From NCBI GenBank assembly GCA_963829485.1, contig CAWHIK010000006.1, forward strand, positions 248,001 through 312,000: DNA of 64,000 bases, written 5' to 3'. This stretch comes from JBGPQJ01 sp963829485 (GTDB lineage Bacteria > Chloroflexota > Anaerolineae > Anaerolineales > Villigracilaceae). The notes beneath the pieces are model-generated. The model saw only the letters and a program-made list of their open reading frames with translations. It was not told the origin of the DNA and searched no databases. The translations under genes and the position numbers were made by a program. This document shows, one piece after another, positions 35,584 to 44,320 of the stretch (position 1 is the first letter of the stretch; every line of letters begins with the position of its first letter).

Positions 35584-36555
35584 CTAGACTTCAGAATTCT
35601 TCTTCACGAAATCGATGACTTCATCCACCTTGCAGAATGCCAATGCTGTGACCGTATCCGCACCGCCGTAGTAGACTGCGATCCGCCCGGTCGGCTGGTC
35701 GTACAGCGCCGCGCAGGGGAAAGCCACGTTCGGCACGTCCCCGACGCATTCGTAATAGGTCTGGGGCGAAAGGAGATAAGGGGCAGCGCGGTAGATCACC
35801 TTCCAGGGTTTATCGAGGTCGAGCAGCGCAGCGCTCCAACTGTAAACGAATCCGTTGCAGGAGGTCAGTACGCCGTGGTAGAAAATCAGCCAACCTTCGG
35901 GAGTCTCGATCGGGATGGGACCTGCGCCGACCTTTGTGCTTTGCCAGCCGCCTTTTGTTCCCATCACATAACGGTGTTCCCCCCAATATTTCATGTCCGG
36001 GCTTTGGCTCAGGTAGATATCGCCGAACGGTGTGTGGCCATTGTCACTCGGACGGCTGAGCATCACGTACTTGCCGTTGATCTTGCGTGGGAAGGGAACG
36101 CCGTTGCGATTGAATGGAAGTAAGGCATTCTCAAAAAAGTGGAACTTCTCAAAGTCGTAGGTGTATCCCAGGCCAATGGTCGGACCATGGAACCCGTTGC
36201 ACCAGGCAACCCAGTAGCGGTCTTCGATCCAAACCACACGCGGGTCATAGCGATACATCGAGTAACCAGCCTCGGGGTCTTCAGCAATCCATTTAATTGG
36301 AGCGTCGCTCAGGCGCCATGAAAATCCGTCTTCGCTGAATCCGCTGTGGAGAGTCATGTCGCGCTTGCGATTGTCCACGCGGAACACGCCGGCGAATTTT
36401 CCATTGAACGGAACCGCCGCGCTGTTGAAAATGCTGTTGGAGATGGGCAGCAGATCGCGCGGGATGATCGGGTTGGCGCTGTACCGCCAGACCACGTCGC
36501 TGCTGCCGGCGGGACGGTCTTCCCAGGGGATGTTGGGCAGAGAGTAATTGTTCAT
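35584..36555 (-). CDS. glycoside hydrolase family 130 (beta-mannoside phosphorylase-like)
   Basis: GH130 enzymes phosphorolyse beta-1,4- or beta-1,2-mannosidic bonds, giving mannose 1-phosphate, although some members hydrolyse. The 323-residue protein has the five-bladed propeller features SNSIFNSAAVPFNGKFAGVF near 39-58 and YDPRVVWIEDRYWVAWC with the catalytic Asp near 103. WQSTKVGAGPIPIETPEGWL and the closing NVAFPCAALYD and VYYGGADTVTALA also match. It has no signal peptide and is cytoplasmic. It is divergent from an acetyl-esterase-like gene, which suggests use of acetylated mannan or related hemicellulose. Confidence 0.9.
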   Translation of the reverse strand: MNNYSLPNIPWEDRPAGSSDVVWRYSANPIIPRDLLPISNSIFNSAAVPFNGKFAGVFRVDNRKRDMTLHSGFSEDGFSWRLSDAPIKWIAEDPEAGYSMYRYDPRVVWIEDRYWVAWCNGFHGPTIGLGYTYDFEKFHFFENALLPFNRNGVPFPRKINGKYVMLSRPSDNGHTPFGDIYLSQSPDMKYWGEHRYVMGTKGGWQSTKVGAGPIPIETPEGWLIFYHGVLTSCNGFVYSWSAALLDLDKPWKVIYRAAPYLLSPQTYYECVGDVPNVAFPCAALYDQPTGRIAVYYGGADTVTALAFCKVDEVIDFVKKNSEV

Positions 36556-36645
36556 TGGCTTCTCCTAAATTTATTTGAAAAATGCATGCTGGATTCTTGT
36601 TTCTATGATAATCTAATAAATGATTTTTGACTTAAGGAGATAACC

Positions 36646-37617
36646 ATGTATTTCGATATGCCGCTCGACCAACTGCAGATGTACCGCCCGCCGCGGCACG
36701 AACCGGCGGATTTTGATTCTTTTTGGGACGAGACGTTGTCTTCCGCCCGCAAATATCAAGCTCAACCCTGTGTTCACTCCGGTTCAAACCGGCTTGACGC
36801 TGGTCGATGTTTACGATGTCGCCTTCCCCGGTTACGGCGGGCAGTCCATCAAGGGCTGGTTCATCCTGCCGAAGCAGCATAATGGAAAGCTGCCCTGTGT
36901 TGTGGAATACATCGGTTATGGTGGCGGACGCGCTCTGCCTACCGATTGGCTGCTTTGGGCGAATGCCGGTTATGCCCACTTCGTGATGGACACTCGCGGG
37001 CAGGGCAGTACCTGGTCTCCGGGTGATACGCCGGATTCCGAGCCGGAGGGTTCCAGTCCGCAGATCCCCGGTTTCATGACCCGCGGTGTTTTAGACCCGA
37101 AGACATACTACTACCGACGGGTCTTTACCGATGCAGTGCGTGCAGTGGAATCCGCGAGGATGCATCCTGCGGTCGATGCAGCTCGTGTCGCGGTGACCGG
37201 CGGCTCGCAGGGAGGCGGGATCACGCTGGCGGTGGCCGGACTAGTGCCCGATCTCTCGGCAGTTATGCCGGATGTTCCGTTCCTGTGTAATTTCCGCCGT
37301 GCCACAGACATGGTGGATACAGACCCTTATCACGAGATTACTCGCTTCTGCAAAACGCATCGCGACAAGGTTGAGACTGTCTTCAACACTTTGTCATATT
37401 TTGACGGGATGAATTTTGCCACCCAGGGCGAAAGCGCCTGCGCATTTTTTCAGTCGGCTTGATGGACGATATCTGCCCACCCTCGACAGTCTATTCTGCG
37501 TATAACCACTATAAGGGAGACAAGCGGATCAAGGTCTGGTCATACAACAACCACGAAGGCGGGGCTTCCTTCCAGACTGGTGAAAAACTGGCTTTTCTCG
37601 CCAAACTTTTTCAGTAA
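36646..37617 (+). pseudogene. acetylxylan-esterase-like (AXE1 family) gene with at least three frameshifts
   Basis: The AXE1 family removes acetyl groups from xylo-oligosaccharides and cephalosporin C. The N-terminus reads MYFDMPLDQLQMYRPPRHEP and runs to FDSFWDETLSSARKYQ. After a shift near 36761 it continues as LNPVFTPVQTGLTLVDVYDV through GYGGGRALPTDWL to VAVTGGSQGGGITLAVAGL, which holds the nucleophile Ser. Further shifts near 37425-37450 lead to FSVGLMDDICPPSTVYSAYN with the Asp, and VWSYNNHEGG with the His. All catalytic elements and the normal end are present, total length about 323 codons. Assembly errors are as likely as real inactivation. Confidence 0.75.
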
Positions 37618-37712
37618 TAAATTCGCTCGCTCGGTGAAGGTACCTAGAGGAATGATGAGACCTTTCGGACAAAATCTGGACGGGGTCAGGGGTCACACGT
37701 CGAGCGAGAAAA

Positions 37713-37747
37713 AAGAACGAGGGGCGGATTTTCCGCCCCTCGTTCTT
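37713..37747 (-). terminator. terminator of lysA
   Basis: A perfect 15-bp stem (37713-37727 with 37733-37747) overlaps the lysA stop codon and is followed on the minus strand by a T-run (TTCTTTTTTC). Confidence 0.85.
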
Positions 37748-39053
37748 AGTCCAGTGAATGATCGCGGCGTAAAAGGTCTTCCGGCAACTCGCGCTCCTGC
37801 ATCACAACCGCTGATCCATTATCAATCATAAGCACCGCCGGTTTTCGCGCACCATTGTAGTTGGATGACATGCTCAGGTGATAAGCTCCTGCCATCGGAA
37901 CAGCGATCAATTCGCCCTCCTCGATGGGAGGAAATTGGAGGTCTTCGATAAGTACATCTCCACTCTCACAGTAGGGTCCGGCTATCCAAACTTTTTCTTC
38001 AAATTCCCTTTTCAGCGATCTCACTGGCAGGGCGGAATATTTTGTCCCATAGAGCGCATGGCGTGGATTGTCCGCCATGCCTCCGTCGACAAGCAGCCAG
38101 GTACGGTGCGCTGTCCGTTTGACGGTACCCGTCCGGTACAATGCAACGCCAGCCCGGGCGACGAGTGTCCGGCCCGGCTCGAGGTGCAGATGCGGCAGGA
38201 GCAGGTTTCGTGAGCGGCATCCGGTCACTACCATTTCAGAAATGAAGCGGACATACTGTTCCACGGATGGATGCGGCAACTCGTTCTCGTGGTAGGCAAC
38301 GCCCCAGCCGCCGCCTGGGGAGAGATGCCATTCGCCTGAAAATCCGATTTCCTTTGCTGCATCAAGTGCGCGTTCGACCCCGTGCGCCAAAGGTTCCGGG
38401 TCGCGGAATTGTGATCCTTGATGGAAGTGCAATCCCTTGAGTGGAAAATTTTTATCCCTGGAAAATTGAGCCGCCTGCAGCAACTGATCGAATTCCATGC
38501 CAAATTTGCTGTCTTCATGTCCCGTTTGGGTGTAGGCATGAGTTTCCACGGCCATGCCGGGATTGAGGCGGAGCCATAGATCGGGAAGCTTGCTATGACG
38601 GGAGAGGTCTTCGAGCCGGTGGAGTTCCGTTGGATTGTCCACCACAATCGTACCGGCGAAGTCGATCGCGGCTTTCAGATCGTCCATCGATTTGTTCACG
38701 CCGTGGACGATGAGCTTTCCGTTCGGGATGCCGGCTTTTACCGCAATGGCGATCTCACCCAGCCCGGTGCAGTCGATGCTGAAGCCCTGCCTGCCAGCCC
38801 ATTTCGCAATCGGAACAGAGAGATACGCTTTCCCGGCGTACGTGACCGTCGAATGCGCCGGGTAATCCTTTTCCAGCAGGGATTTATACAGACTGGCGGA
38901 TGCATCCAGCGTGGTCCGGTCGTAAAGATAGAGCGGCGTGCCATACTGATTCGCAAGTCCATTCAAGTCGCAGCCTGCTATGGAAAGACCATCTCCTTCG
39001 ACTTTGGCAGAGTTGGGAAAGAGTTGAAGCCGGTTATTAATGATCTTGTTCAT
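37746..39053 (-). CDS. lysA: diaminopimelate decarboxylase
   Basis: LysA decarboxylates meso-diaminopimelate to L-lysine using PLP. The 435-residue protein has the PLP lysine in TYAGKAYLS near residue 74, the glycine-rich LSPGGGWGV, HFHQGSQ, the EPGRTLVA segment, and the active-site CESGDV and AGAYHLSMSSNYNG near the end, all as expected for alanine-racemase-fold decarboxylases of this group. It is a complete single frame. It stands alone, with a terminator at its end and the FtsB-like gene upstream on the same strand. Arginine or ornithine decarboxylase activity is less likely given CESGDV. Confidence 0.92.
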   Translation of the reverse strand: MNKIINNRLQLFPNSAKVEGDGLSIAGCDLNGLANQYGTPLYLYDRTTLDASASLYKSLLEKDYPAHSTVTYAGKAYLSVPIAKWAGRQGFSIDCTGLGEIAIAVKAGIPNGKLIVHGVNKSMDDLKAAIDFAGTIVVDNPTELHRLEDLSRHSKLPDLWLRLNPGMAVETHAYTQTGHEDSKFGMEFDQLLQAAQFSRDKNFPLKGLHFHQGSQFRDPEPLAHGVERALDAAKEIGFSGEWHLSPGGGWGVAYHENELPHPSVEQYVRFISEMVVTGCRSRNLLLPHLHLEPGRTLVARAGVALYRTGTVKRTAHRTWLLVDGGMADNPRHALYGTKYSALPVRSLKREFEEKVWIAGPYCESGDVLIEDLQFPPIEEGELIAVPMAGAYHLSMSSNYNGARKPAVLMIDNGSAVVMQERELPEDLLRRDHSLD

Positions 39054-39125
39054 TTGGTTAACTCACCATGAAAAAATATCGCCGCCCCAATTACCGGGCG
39101 GCGTGAAAATTATAGATCATGAACT

Positions 39126-39512
39126 CTAGTCACCAAAAATGACCAGCATCCAAATCTCCCAGTTTGAGATCTGAGTGGGGACCACGACAGGGGAATTCTC
39201 CTGAGGGGGAGGCTGCTCGCCGGGGACCGGCATCGGGGCAATGGGCACATCGCCGGGTCGGATCATTCCGGCTTGTTCGCGCGCCCATTGCTCGACCGAG
39301 AAATCGGACTGAGCATAGGCGACCGCTGTTTCCATGTTGTATTGAGTAGCCATGACCTCAGTTGCGCGTATCCGCACAGATTCAGCCTGACGACTCAAGC
39401 GGGTCATTTCCTCGAGCCGTGAATTAAAATCCATGATGAGCAGGACGAGAATGACAATCCCGATGAAGGCTGCAATCCGCTGCCACTTGATTTCCACAGA
39501 ACCAATCTTCAT
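39126..39512 (-). CDS. FtsB/DivIC-like septum formation initiator
   Basis: The 128-residue protein has a short cytoplasmic N-terminus, one transmembrane helix at about 13-29 (AAFIGIVILVLLIMDF), a coiled coil at about 30-60 and a conserved segment VEQWAREQAGMIRPGD typical of the FtsB/DivIC family. A Pro-rich tail (PMPVPGEQPPPQEN) follows. It should pair with FtsL at the divisome. It is not in the division cluster at 1-5 kb but lies between lysA and a tRNA gene. Confidence 0.82.
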   Translation of the reverse strand: MKIGSVEIKWQRIAAFIGIVILVLLIMDFNSRLEEMTRLSRQAESVRIRATEVMATQYNMETAVAYAQSDFSVEQWAREQAGMIRPGDVPIAPMPVPGEQPPPQENSPVVVPTQISNWEIWMLVIFGD

Positions 39513-39540
39513 GTTTTTATTTTACCATGCGGAAAGTAAA

Positions 39541-39564
39541 CAAAAAACCCGCATTTCTGCGGGT
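39541..39564 (-). terminator. terminator of tRNA-Leu
   Basis: On the minus strand ACCCGCA and TGCGGGT (39564-39558 with 39553-39547) form the stem, followed by TTTTTTG. Confidence 0.8.
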
Positions 39565-39573
39565 CCTCTGGAG

Positions 39574-39657
39574 TGCCGAAGGAGGGACTTGAACCCTCAC
39601 TCCCTTGCGGGAACTAAGCCCTGAACCTAGCGCGTCTGCCAATTCCGCCACTTCGGC
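39574..39657 (-). tRNA. tRNA-Leu (CAG)
   Basis: This is an 84-base class II tRNA. Acceptor GCCGAAG pairs with CTTCGGC, the discriminator is A, the anticodon stem CTAGG/CTTAG has loop TTCAGGG (anticodon CAG), and a long variable arm TCCC-GCAA-GGGA is present. CCA is not encoded. Confidence 0.93.
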
Positions 39658-39670
39658 TTGTGCGTCCTGT

Positions 39671-39698
39671 ATTGTATCCATTTTCGAGGATTTGTCAA
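39671..39698 (-). promoter_or_regulatory. promoter of tRNA-Leu
   Basis: On the minus strand TTGACA (39698-39693) and TACAAT (39676-39671) are separated by 16 bp, about 14 bases upstream of the tRNA. Confidence 0.75.
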
Positions 39699-39850
39699 CA
39701 CTCGTTGTCTGAATGTCGTTTGATACGAAGAATTCAGGCAGGGATTTAAATCGAATAAACAGGAATGATTCTTTCAGTCTATAATAGGGATGCAATAGGC
39801 TTCTATTGGCAGGCCTGAACAAGAAGTGGATATTAGTAAAGGAGCAAAAC

Positions 39851-41059
39851 ATGGATTTTACATTAACCCAGGAACACCTCATGACGCAGAAGATGGTGAA
39901 GGACTTCTGCGAGAAGGAGATCCTTCCGGTTATCAAGGAAGCGGATCGCAACTCGGAACCTCTTCCCTGGGTGCTGAAACGTATGGGTGAACTCGGCATC
40001 CTTGGCATTTGCTACCCGGTGCGGTACGGCGGGCAGGGGATGGACTACATCACCCTCGGCCTGGTGTGCGAAGAACTCGAAGCGATGGACACGCATCTGA
40101 GGGTGGCGATGTCCGTCCATACGGGATTGTGCTCCATGACGCTCTTCCAGTGGGGGACGGAAGAGCAGAAGCAGAAATTCCTCATTCCTTTATCGAATGG
40201 AACCAGCCTGGGCTGCGGCGCGTTCACCGAATCCGGCTGCGGATCGGACGTGTCTGCTGTGCAGACCTCCGCAAAACGGGACGGTGATTTTTACATCCTC
40301 AACGGTGAGAAGATGTGGATATCTCTCGCCTCGAAGGCCGACTATGCCATGGTCGTTGCCCGCACGAATCCCGATGCCCAGAAGCCCTCGGCAGGTCTCT
40401 CGTCCTTCATCGTCGACCTGCATTCGGAGGGAGTCAAGACCGGCGATTTACACGGCAAGCTCGGCGTACGAGCAGGTTCCACGGGTTGGATCTCATTCAC
40501 GGATGTCAAGGTGCCGGCTGCCAACCGCATCGGAGAAGAGGGCGAGGGTTTCAAGATCACCATGTCGGGCTTTGACCACGGTCGTTACACGGTGGCATCC
40601 GGAGCGACAGGCCTCGTCCGCGCGGCACGGGATGCAAGCGTAAGGTACGCACTCGACCGCCGCACGTTCGGGAAGATGATCGCCGAACACCAGTTGATCC
40701 AGCAGAAGATCGCCCGCATGTCGCAGGATTACGAGATCGCCCGGCTGCTGTATCTCAAAGTGGGCTGGTTGAAAAACCAAGGCGAGCGCAGTACGCTGGC
40801 AACTTCCTATGCCAAGAAATTTGCGACCGAAGCCTCTTTCGATGCCGCCAATGAGGCGGTCCAGATCCACGGCGCATACGGTTTCTCTGATGAATACGAT
40901 GTGGAGCGCTACCTTCGCAATTCGAAAGGCGCTGTGATTTATGAAGGCAGCAGCGAGATCCAGACGCTGATCCAGGCGGGGTATGCACTGGGTATGCGGG
41001 AAGATAAACCACTGCGCTGCGAACTTCCAAAATATGATGAAGATTCCTGGCAATCCTGA
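39851..41059 (+). CDS. acyl-CoA dehydrogenase
   Basis: This is an FAD-dependent acyl-CoA dehydrogenase of 402 residues from the ATG at 39851, preceded by AAAGGAGC. N-terminal helical, middle beta and C-terminal helical domains are all present. FAD and substrate-binding segments include GCGAFTESGCGSDVSAV, KMWISLASKAD and the catalytic Glu region VIYEGSSEIQTLIQ near the end. The in-frame upstream extension to 39806 is rejected because it overlaps the leader. Genes for electron-transfer flavoprotein follow about 400 bases downstream and should accept its electrons. The length and EGSSEI motif fit butyryl- or glutaryl-type enzymes; chain length is uncertain. Confidence 0.9.
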   Translation: MDFTLTQEHLMTQKMVKDFCEKEILPVIKEADRNSEPLPWVLKRMGELGILGICYPVRYGGQGMDYITLGLVCEELEAMDTHLRVAMSVHTGLCSMTLFQWGTEEQKQKFLIPLSNGTSLGCGAFTESGCGSDVSAVQTSAKRDGDFYILNGEKMWISLASKADYAMVVARTNPDAQKPSAGLSSFIVDLHSEGVKTGDLHGKLGVRAGSTGWISFTDVKVPAANRIGEEGEGFKITMSGFDHGRYTVASGATGLVRAARDASVRYALDRRTFGKMIAEHQLIQQKIARMSQDYEIARLLYLKVGWLKNQGERSTLATSYAKKFATEASFDAANEAVQIHGAYGFSDEYDVERYLRNSKGAVIYEGSSEIQTLIQAGYALGMREDKPLRCELPKYDEDSWQS

Positions 41060-41100
41060 CCGTATGCAAAAATCCCATTGAAAAGGTAGTAACAATACCA

Positions 41101-41388
41101 GTGATTGAGCCAAGACACACCCAGATAGAAAAAATCATCGATTCGGTGATAGGAAAGGTCGTGCTGGAAAACCCTGCATTGTATCCTCGCGACGAATCGA
41201 ACCTGTACTGTATCTCAACTACCGGAAAGATAGTTTGGTTTGCGGAAAGACCTGAAGATGGATCCCATTATTCGCGGGTGAGGTTCGATGACCACGGTGA
41301 GAAACTGCTTACCTATTCCACGCGCGGACACGCTTGCGAGGTCGACTTGAAGAATGGCAAACTCCTCAGCCAGGTCACTATGAAATAA
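41101..41388 (+). CDS. 95-residue protein of unknown function
   Basis: From a GTG at 41101 the frame encodes a small soluble acidic/basic mixed protein with a beta-rich pattern (NLYCISTTGKIVWFAERPED, SRVRFDDHGEKLLTYSTRG, ACEVDLKNGKLLSQVTMK). It looks like two or three blades of a quinoprotein or PQQ-like propeller repeat, but it is too short to be a full propeller. There is no signal peptide. It lies between acyl-CoA dehydrogenase and etfB on the same strand and may be cotranscribed. I do not recognise the family. Confidence 0.6.
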   Translation: MIEPRHTQIEKIIDSVIGKVVLENPALYPRDESNLYCISTTGKIVWFAERPEDGSHYSRVRFDDHGEKLLTYSTRGHACEVDLKNGKLLSQVTMK

Positions 41389-41463
41389 ACGAAAAAAATA
41401 AATGAGCACCTGCTAGACAATCGAATAGATCGTTGCGATTACCAATTCACAAAAGGAGGTCCG

Positions 41464-42231
41464 TTGAAAATTGTAGCCTGTGTTAAGCAAGTTCCCGATA
41501 CTGCTGCCAAAGTCGCAGTGGATAACGGGAAGGTCAGTTGGGGGGATGCTCCACTGATCATTAATCCATGGGACGAGTACGCCGTTGAAGCAGCGCTTCA
41601 AATGAAGGAAGCCAATGGCGGGACTGTCACTGCCTTGACGATCGGTTTTGAGTTGGCTGCCGATGCCCTCAAGCACGCGCTTGCCATGGGGTGCGACGAT
41701 GCCGTCCTGATCAACGACCCGGCGCTGGCTGTGATCGATACCCAGTCCGTGGCGCGAGTCCTTGCAGCGGCCGTCAAAAAGATGGATGCGGTCGACCTGG
41801 TCTTTTTCGGCAAGGAGGGGGTGGACGGGAACAGCGGATTAGTGGCAGCGCAGACCGCGCGCCTGCTCGGCTATGCCTCCCTGACAATGGCCTCCGTGGT
41901 GAAATTCGAAGGAGGCGCTCTGCGCATCGAAAGAGCGACAGAAGAGGGAAGGCAGGTTGTCACCTCCAAACCGCCGGCCGTCCTTTCAATCGCCAAGGAC
42001 TTTGGCGAACCGAGGTATCCGTCCTTCATGGGGATTCGCAAGGCGTCCAAGGCGACCATCCCAACCTGGACACTGGCGGATCTGGGAATTGCAGCCCCGA
42101 CTCCCGTTGTTTCCACGGTTGAAATCCTCAACCCGCCTTCCCGGGAGGTAAACTGTGAGATACTCTCCGGAACCCCGGCCGAGGCTGCGGAAAAACTCGT
42201 TGAAAAGATTTTCGCGGAGAAGGTCCTATGA
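41464..42231 (+). CDS. etfB: electron transfer flavoprotein, beta subunit
   Basis: EtfB binds AMP and, with EtfA, carries electrons from acyl-CoA dehydrogenases to the quinone pool or bifurcating complexes. The 255-residue protein starts at a TTG preceded by a perfect AAAAGGAGG. It has KIVACVKQVPDTAAKVAVD, NPWDEYAVEAALQMKE, ALAMGCDDAVLIND and the signature LVFFGKEGVDGNSGLVAAQTARLL. The C-terminal recognition loop area is present. Its stop overlaps etfA (ATGA). I cannot decide from sequence whether this is a bifurcating type. Confidence 0.93.
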   Translation: MKIVACVKQVPDTAAKVAVDNGKVSWGDAPLIINPWDEYAVEAALQMKEANGGTVTALTIGFELAADALKHALAMGCDDAVLINDPALAVIDTQSVARVLAAAVKKMDAVDLVFFGKEGVDGNSGLVAAQTARLLGYASLTMASVVKFEGGALRIERATEEGRQVVTSKPPAVLSIAKDFGEPRYPSFMGIRKASKATIPTWTLADLGIAAPTPVVSTVEILNPPSREVNCEILSGTPAEAAEKLVEKIFAEKVL

Positions 42232-43241
42232 ACATCTGGGTGTACATAGATCATTTCAAAGGCGTCGCGCTTCCCACGTCCTGGGAGGCGATCGGAGCCG
42301 CCAAATCCCTGGGAGCATCCGTCACAGGACTGGTGCTTGGGTCCGGTGTGGATTCGCTTGCGCAACAAGCTTTCGAATACGGCGCAGATTTTGTCATAGT
42401 GAGTGATGACCCCGCTCTCACGGATTTCCGAGCGGAGGTGTTCTCGTCCACGATCTCTTCAGCTGGCGCTGAAGCAGCCGATGCTATTTTCCTGCCGACC
42501 AGCATGCGCGGCCGTGAGGTCGCTGCCCTCCTGGCCATGGACCTGAATTCCGGCGTGCTCGTGGATGTCACTTCAGTTGAGTTATCCGGTGATCGCCTGG
42601 TCGTAACAAGACCGGTCTATTCCGGAAAGATTCTCCAAAAGGAAACGTGTTCAGCCAAACCGACGATCGTTACACTGCGAGGCAGGGCATTTCCCAAGCC
42701 TGCCCCTGCAGCTGGAAAATCGGGAGAAGTAAAGAAGGTCACTGCCAAAACTGAAGCATTGACCACGGTGGAGGGGTACACCGCCTCGGAAGGCGGGGTC
42801 AGCCTGACAGACGCTGGAGTGATCGTCTCGGGAGGGCGCGGCGTTAGCAATAACCCGTCGTTGCAGCCTCCTGCCGGGCTGGATGAAAAAGCCGCGGAGA
42901 TCTGGAAAGCCCAGCAGGGATTCAAGCTGGTGGGTGATCTCGCTTCCGTTCTGGGAGCCGCCATGGGAGCTTCACGCGCAGCTGTGGATGCGGGCTATAT
43001 CCCATATTCCCACCAGGTGGGGCAAACCGGAAAGGTTGTTTCCCCCGACCTGTACATCGCCTGTGGTATCTCCGGCGCGATCCAGCACCTGGCAGGAATG
43101 CGCTCAAGCAAGGTGATCATCGCCATCAACAAGGATGCGGATGCGCCTATCTTCAAAGTTGCACGCTACGGTGTGGTGGGGGATCTGTTCACCATTCTGC
43201 CGGAAGTCACGGCAGCGTTCAAGAAAAAACTTGGCAAGTAA
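42228..43241 (+). CDS. etfA: electron transfer flavoprotein, alpha subunit
   Basis: The 337-residue protein has the N-terminal alpha/beta domain (FLPTSMRGREVAALLAMDL near 85-103) and the C-terminal FAD-binding domain. The latter has VSGGRGVSN, GASRAAVDAGYIPYSHQVGQ, TGKVVSPDLYIACGISGAIQ and IIAINKDADAPIF. It is the partner of EtfB directly upstream. The upstream acyl-CoA dehydrogenase is the obvious electron donor. The operon ends in a strong terminator at 43255-43288. Confidence 0.94.
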   Translation: MNIWVYIDHFKGVALPTSWEAIGAAKSLGASVTGLVLGSGVDSLAQQAFEYGADFVIVSDDPALTDFRAEVFSSTISSAGAEAADAIFLPTSMRGREVAALLAMDLNSGVLVDVTSVELSGDRLVVTRPVYSGKILQKETCSAKPTIVTLRGRAFPKPAPAAGKSGEVKKVTAKTEALTTVEGYTASEGGVSLTDAGVIVSGGRGVSNNPSLQPPAGLDEKAAEIWKAQQGFKLVGDLASVLGAAMGASRAAVDAGYIPYSHQVGQTGKVVSPDLYIACGISGAIQHLAGMRSSKVIIAINKDADAPIFKVARYGVVGDLFTILPEVTAAFKKKLGK

Positions 43242-43254
43242 CATTTCATTAAAT

Positions 43255-43288
43255 AAATTTAGCCGGTCGTTATCGACCGGCTAAATTT
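43255..43288. terminator. bidirectional terminator between etfA and the dienelactone hydrolase gene
   Basis: A perfect 15-bp inverted repeat, arms AAATTTAGCCGGTCG and CGACCGGCTAAATTT, with a TTAT loop and A/T ends. Confidence 0.88.
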
Positions 43289-44200
43289 TTAATGCATGTG
43301 ACTCGCGCTTCCAAAAGCATGTTCGTAGATCAACAATGCATAATACCGCCAGGGAATACCCGACTGAAAGGCGGTAGGTGGAACGTTACGACCGGAGTCT
43401 CCTGATCGTAAATTCTCATCCAGGAACCGAAGCATTTGTTTCCAGGCTTCCCCTTGAACACCTCCATCCCGGATGGATTGAATATCCGTCACAAACGCGT
43501 GAGGCTGGTCGTCGTAGATTGTGATCTCATTGGGAATACCGGCAGTGGTCAGGGCAGCTTCGAAGGAAGTGACCTCTGACACAGGAATGGAATAATCCGC
43601 TCCTCCAAAGATCCCGAGCACAGGACCGGGGAGAGACTTCAACACCTCGGGGTCGGTTTCTGCAGAACCGTAGAAAATCACTGTGGCTGCGATGCCGTTG
43701 TTGTGGAGACTATAGAGAAGCGACGCCCGGCCGCCATAGCAAAAACCGGCTATCCCGATCCGGTCAGCATCGACCTCGGATTGGGATTCCAACCAGGCAT
43801 AAATGGAATCAAGATCAGCGTTAACCTGCTCCGGTTTATTCGTGATGACCTGGTAAATGGCGCGGGGAATCCAGCTGGTTGTCGAGCCTCGAAACGTGTC
43901 CGGCGCGATGACATAATATCCCTCATCAGCCAATCCTTCGGCTTTTCCAACGATACTTTCGTTGAGCCCAAAGAACTCGTGGATCATGATCACGACGGGG
44001 AACGGTCCCTGACCATCCGGCTTGGCGATATAGGCCTTGACATCCGGTCCGCCATTAATGCCCGGTATTGTGACGTTGGTCACAGAGTCTATCCGGTCTT
44101 TTCCCAATACCCCATCTGCAGGGATGGAAAGAGCAGTAACAAGAACAATGGCGATTATGACGATCAGCAATCCCAGAATGATGCGTTTTAACCATTTCAT
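43289..44200 (-). CDS. dienelactone hydrolase family protein, membrane-anchored or exported
   Basis: The 303-residue protein has an N-terminal hydrophobic segment (about residues 7-26, IILGLLIVIIAIVLVTALSI) that anchors or exports it. An alpha/beta hydrolase follows with the dienelactone-hydrolase pattern: HEFFGLNE, nucleophile Cys in GFCYGGRAS near 150, Asp in FGGADYSIPV and His in DDQPHAF. The family cleaves dienelactones in chlorocatechol degradation, but many members are general esterases. It lies alone between convergent etfA and divergent MFS genes. An extra-cytoplasmic esterase role is more likely here than aromatic degradation. Confidence 0.85.
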   Translation of the reverse strand: MKWLKRIILGLLIVIIAIVLVTALSIPADGVLGKDRIDSVTNVTIPGINGGPDVKAYIAKPDGQGPFPVVIMIHEFFGLNESIVGKAEGLADEGYYVIAPDTFRGSTTSWIPRAIYQVITNKPEQVNADLDSIYAWLESQSEVDADRIGIAGFCYGGRASLLYSLHNNGIAATVIFYGSAETDPEVLKSLPGPVLGIFGGADYSIPVSEVTSFEAALTTAGIPNEITIYDDQPHAFVTDIQSIRDGGVQGEAWKQMLRFLDENLRSGDSGRNVPPTAFQSGIPWRYYALLIYEHAFGSASHMH

Positions 44201-44262
44201 AAAAGAACTCCTTCGATATACGGATATTATAGATAAAATATAACCAATAATTCTTCAAAAAA

Positions 44263-44291
44263 CTATCAGATTTTTAATATCTGGCTATAAT
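44263..44291 (+). promoter_or_regulatory. promoter of the MFS exporter gene
   Basis: A perfect -10 TATAAT (44286-44291) with a weak -35 CTATCA (44263-44268) at 17-bp spacing, 29 bases before the start codon. Confidence 0.5.
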
Positions 44292-44320
44292 AGGGTCTTA
44301 TCCTTAGGCAGGAAAATCAG

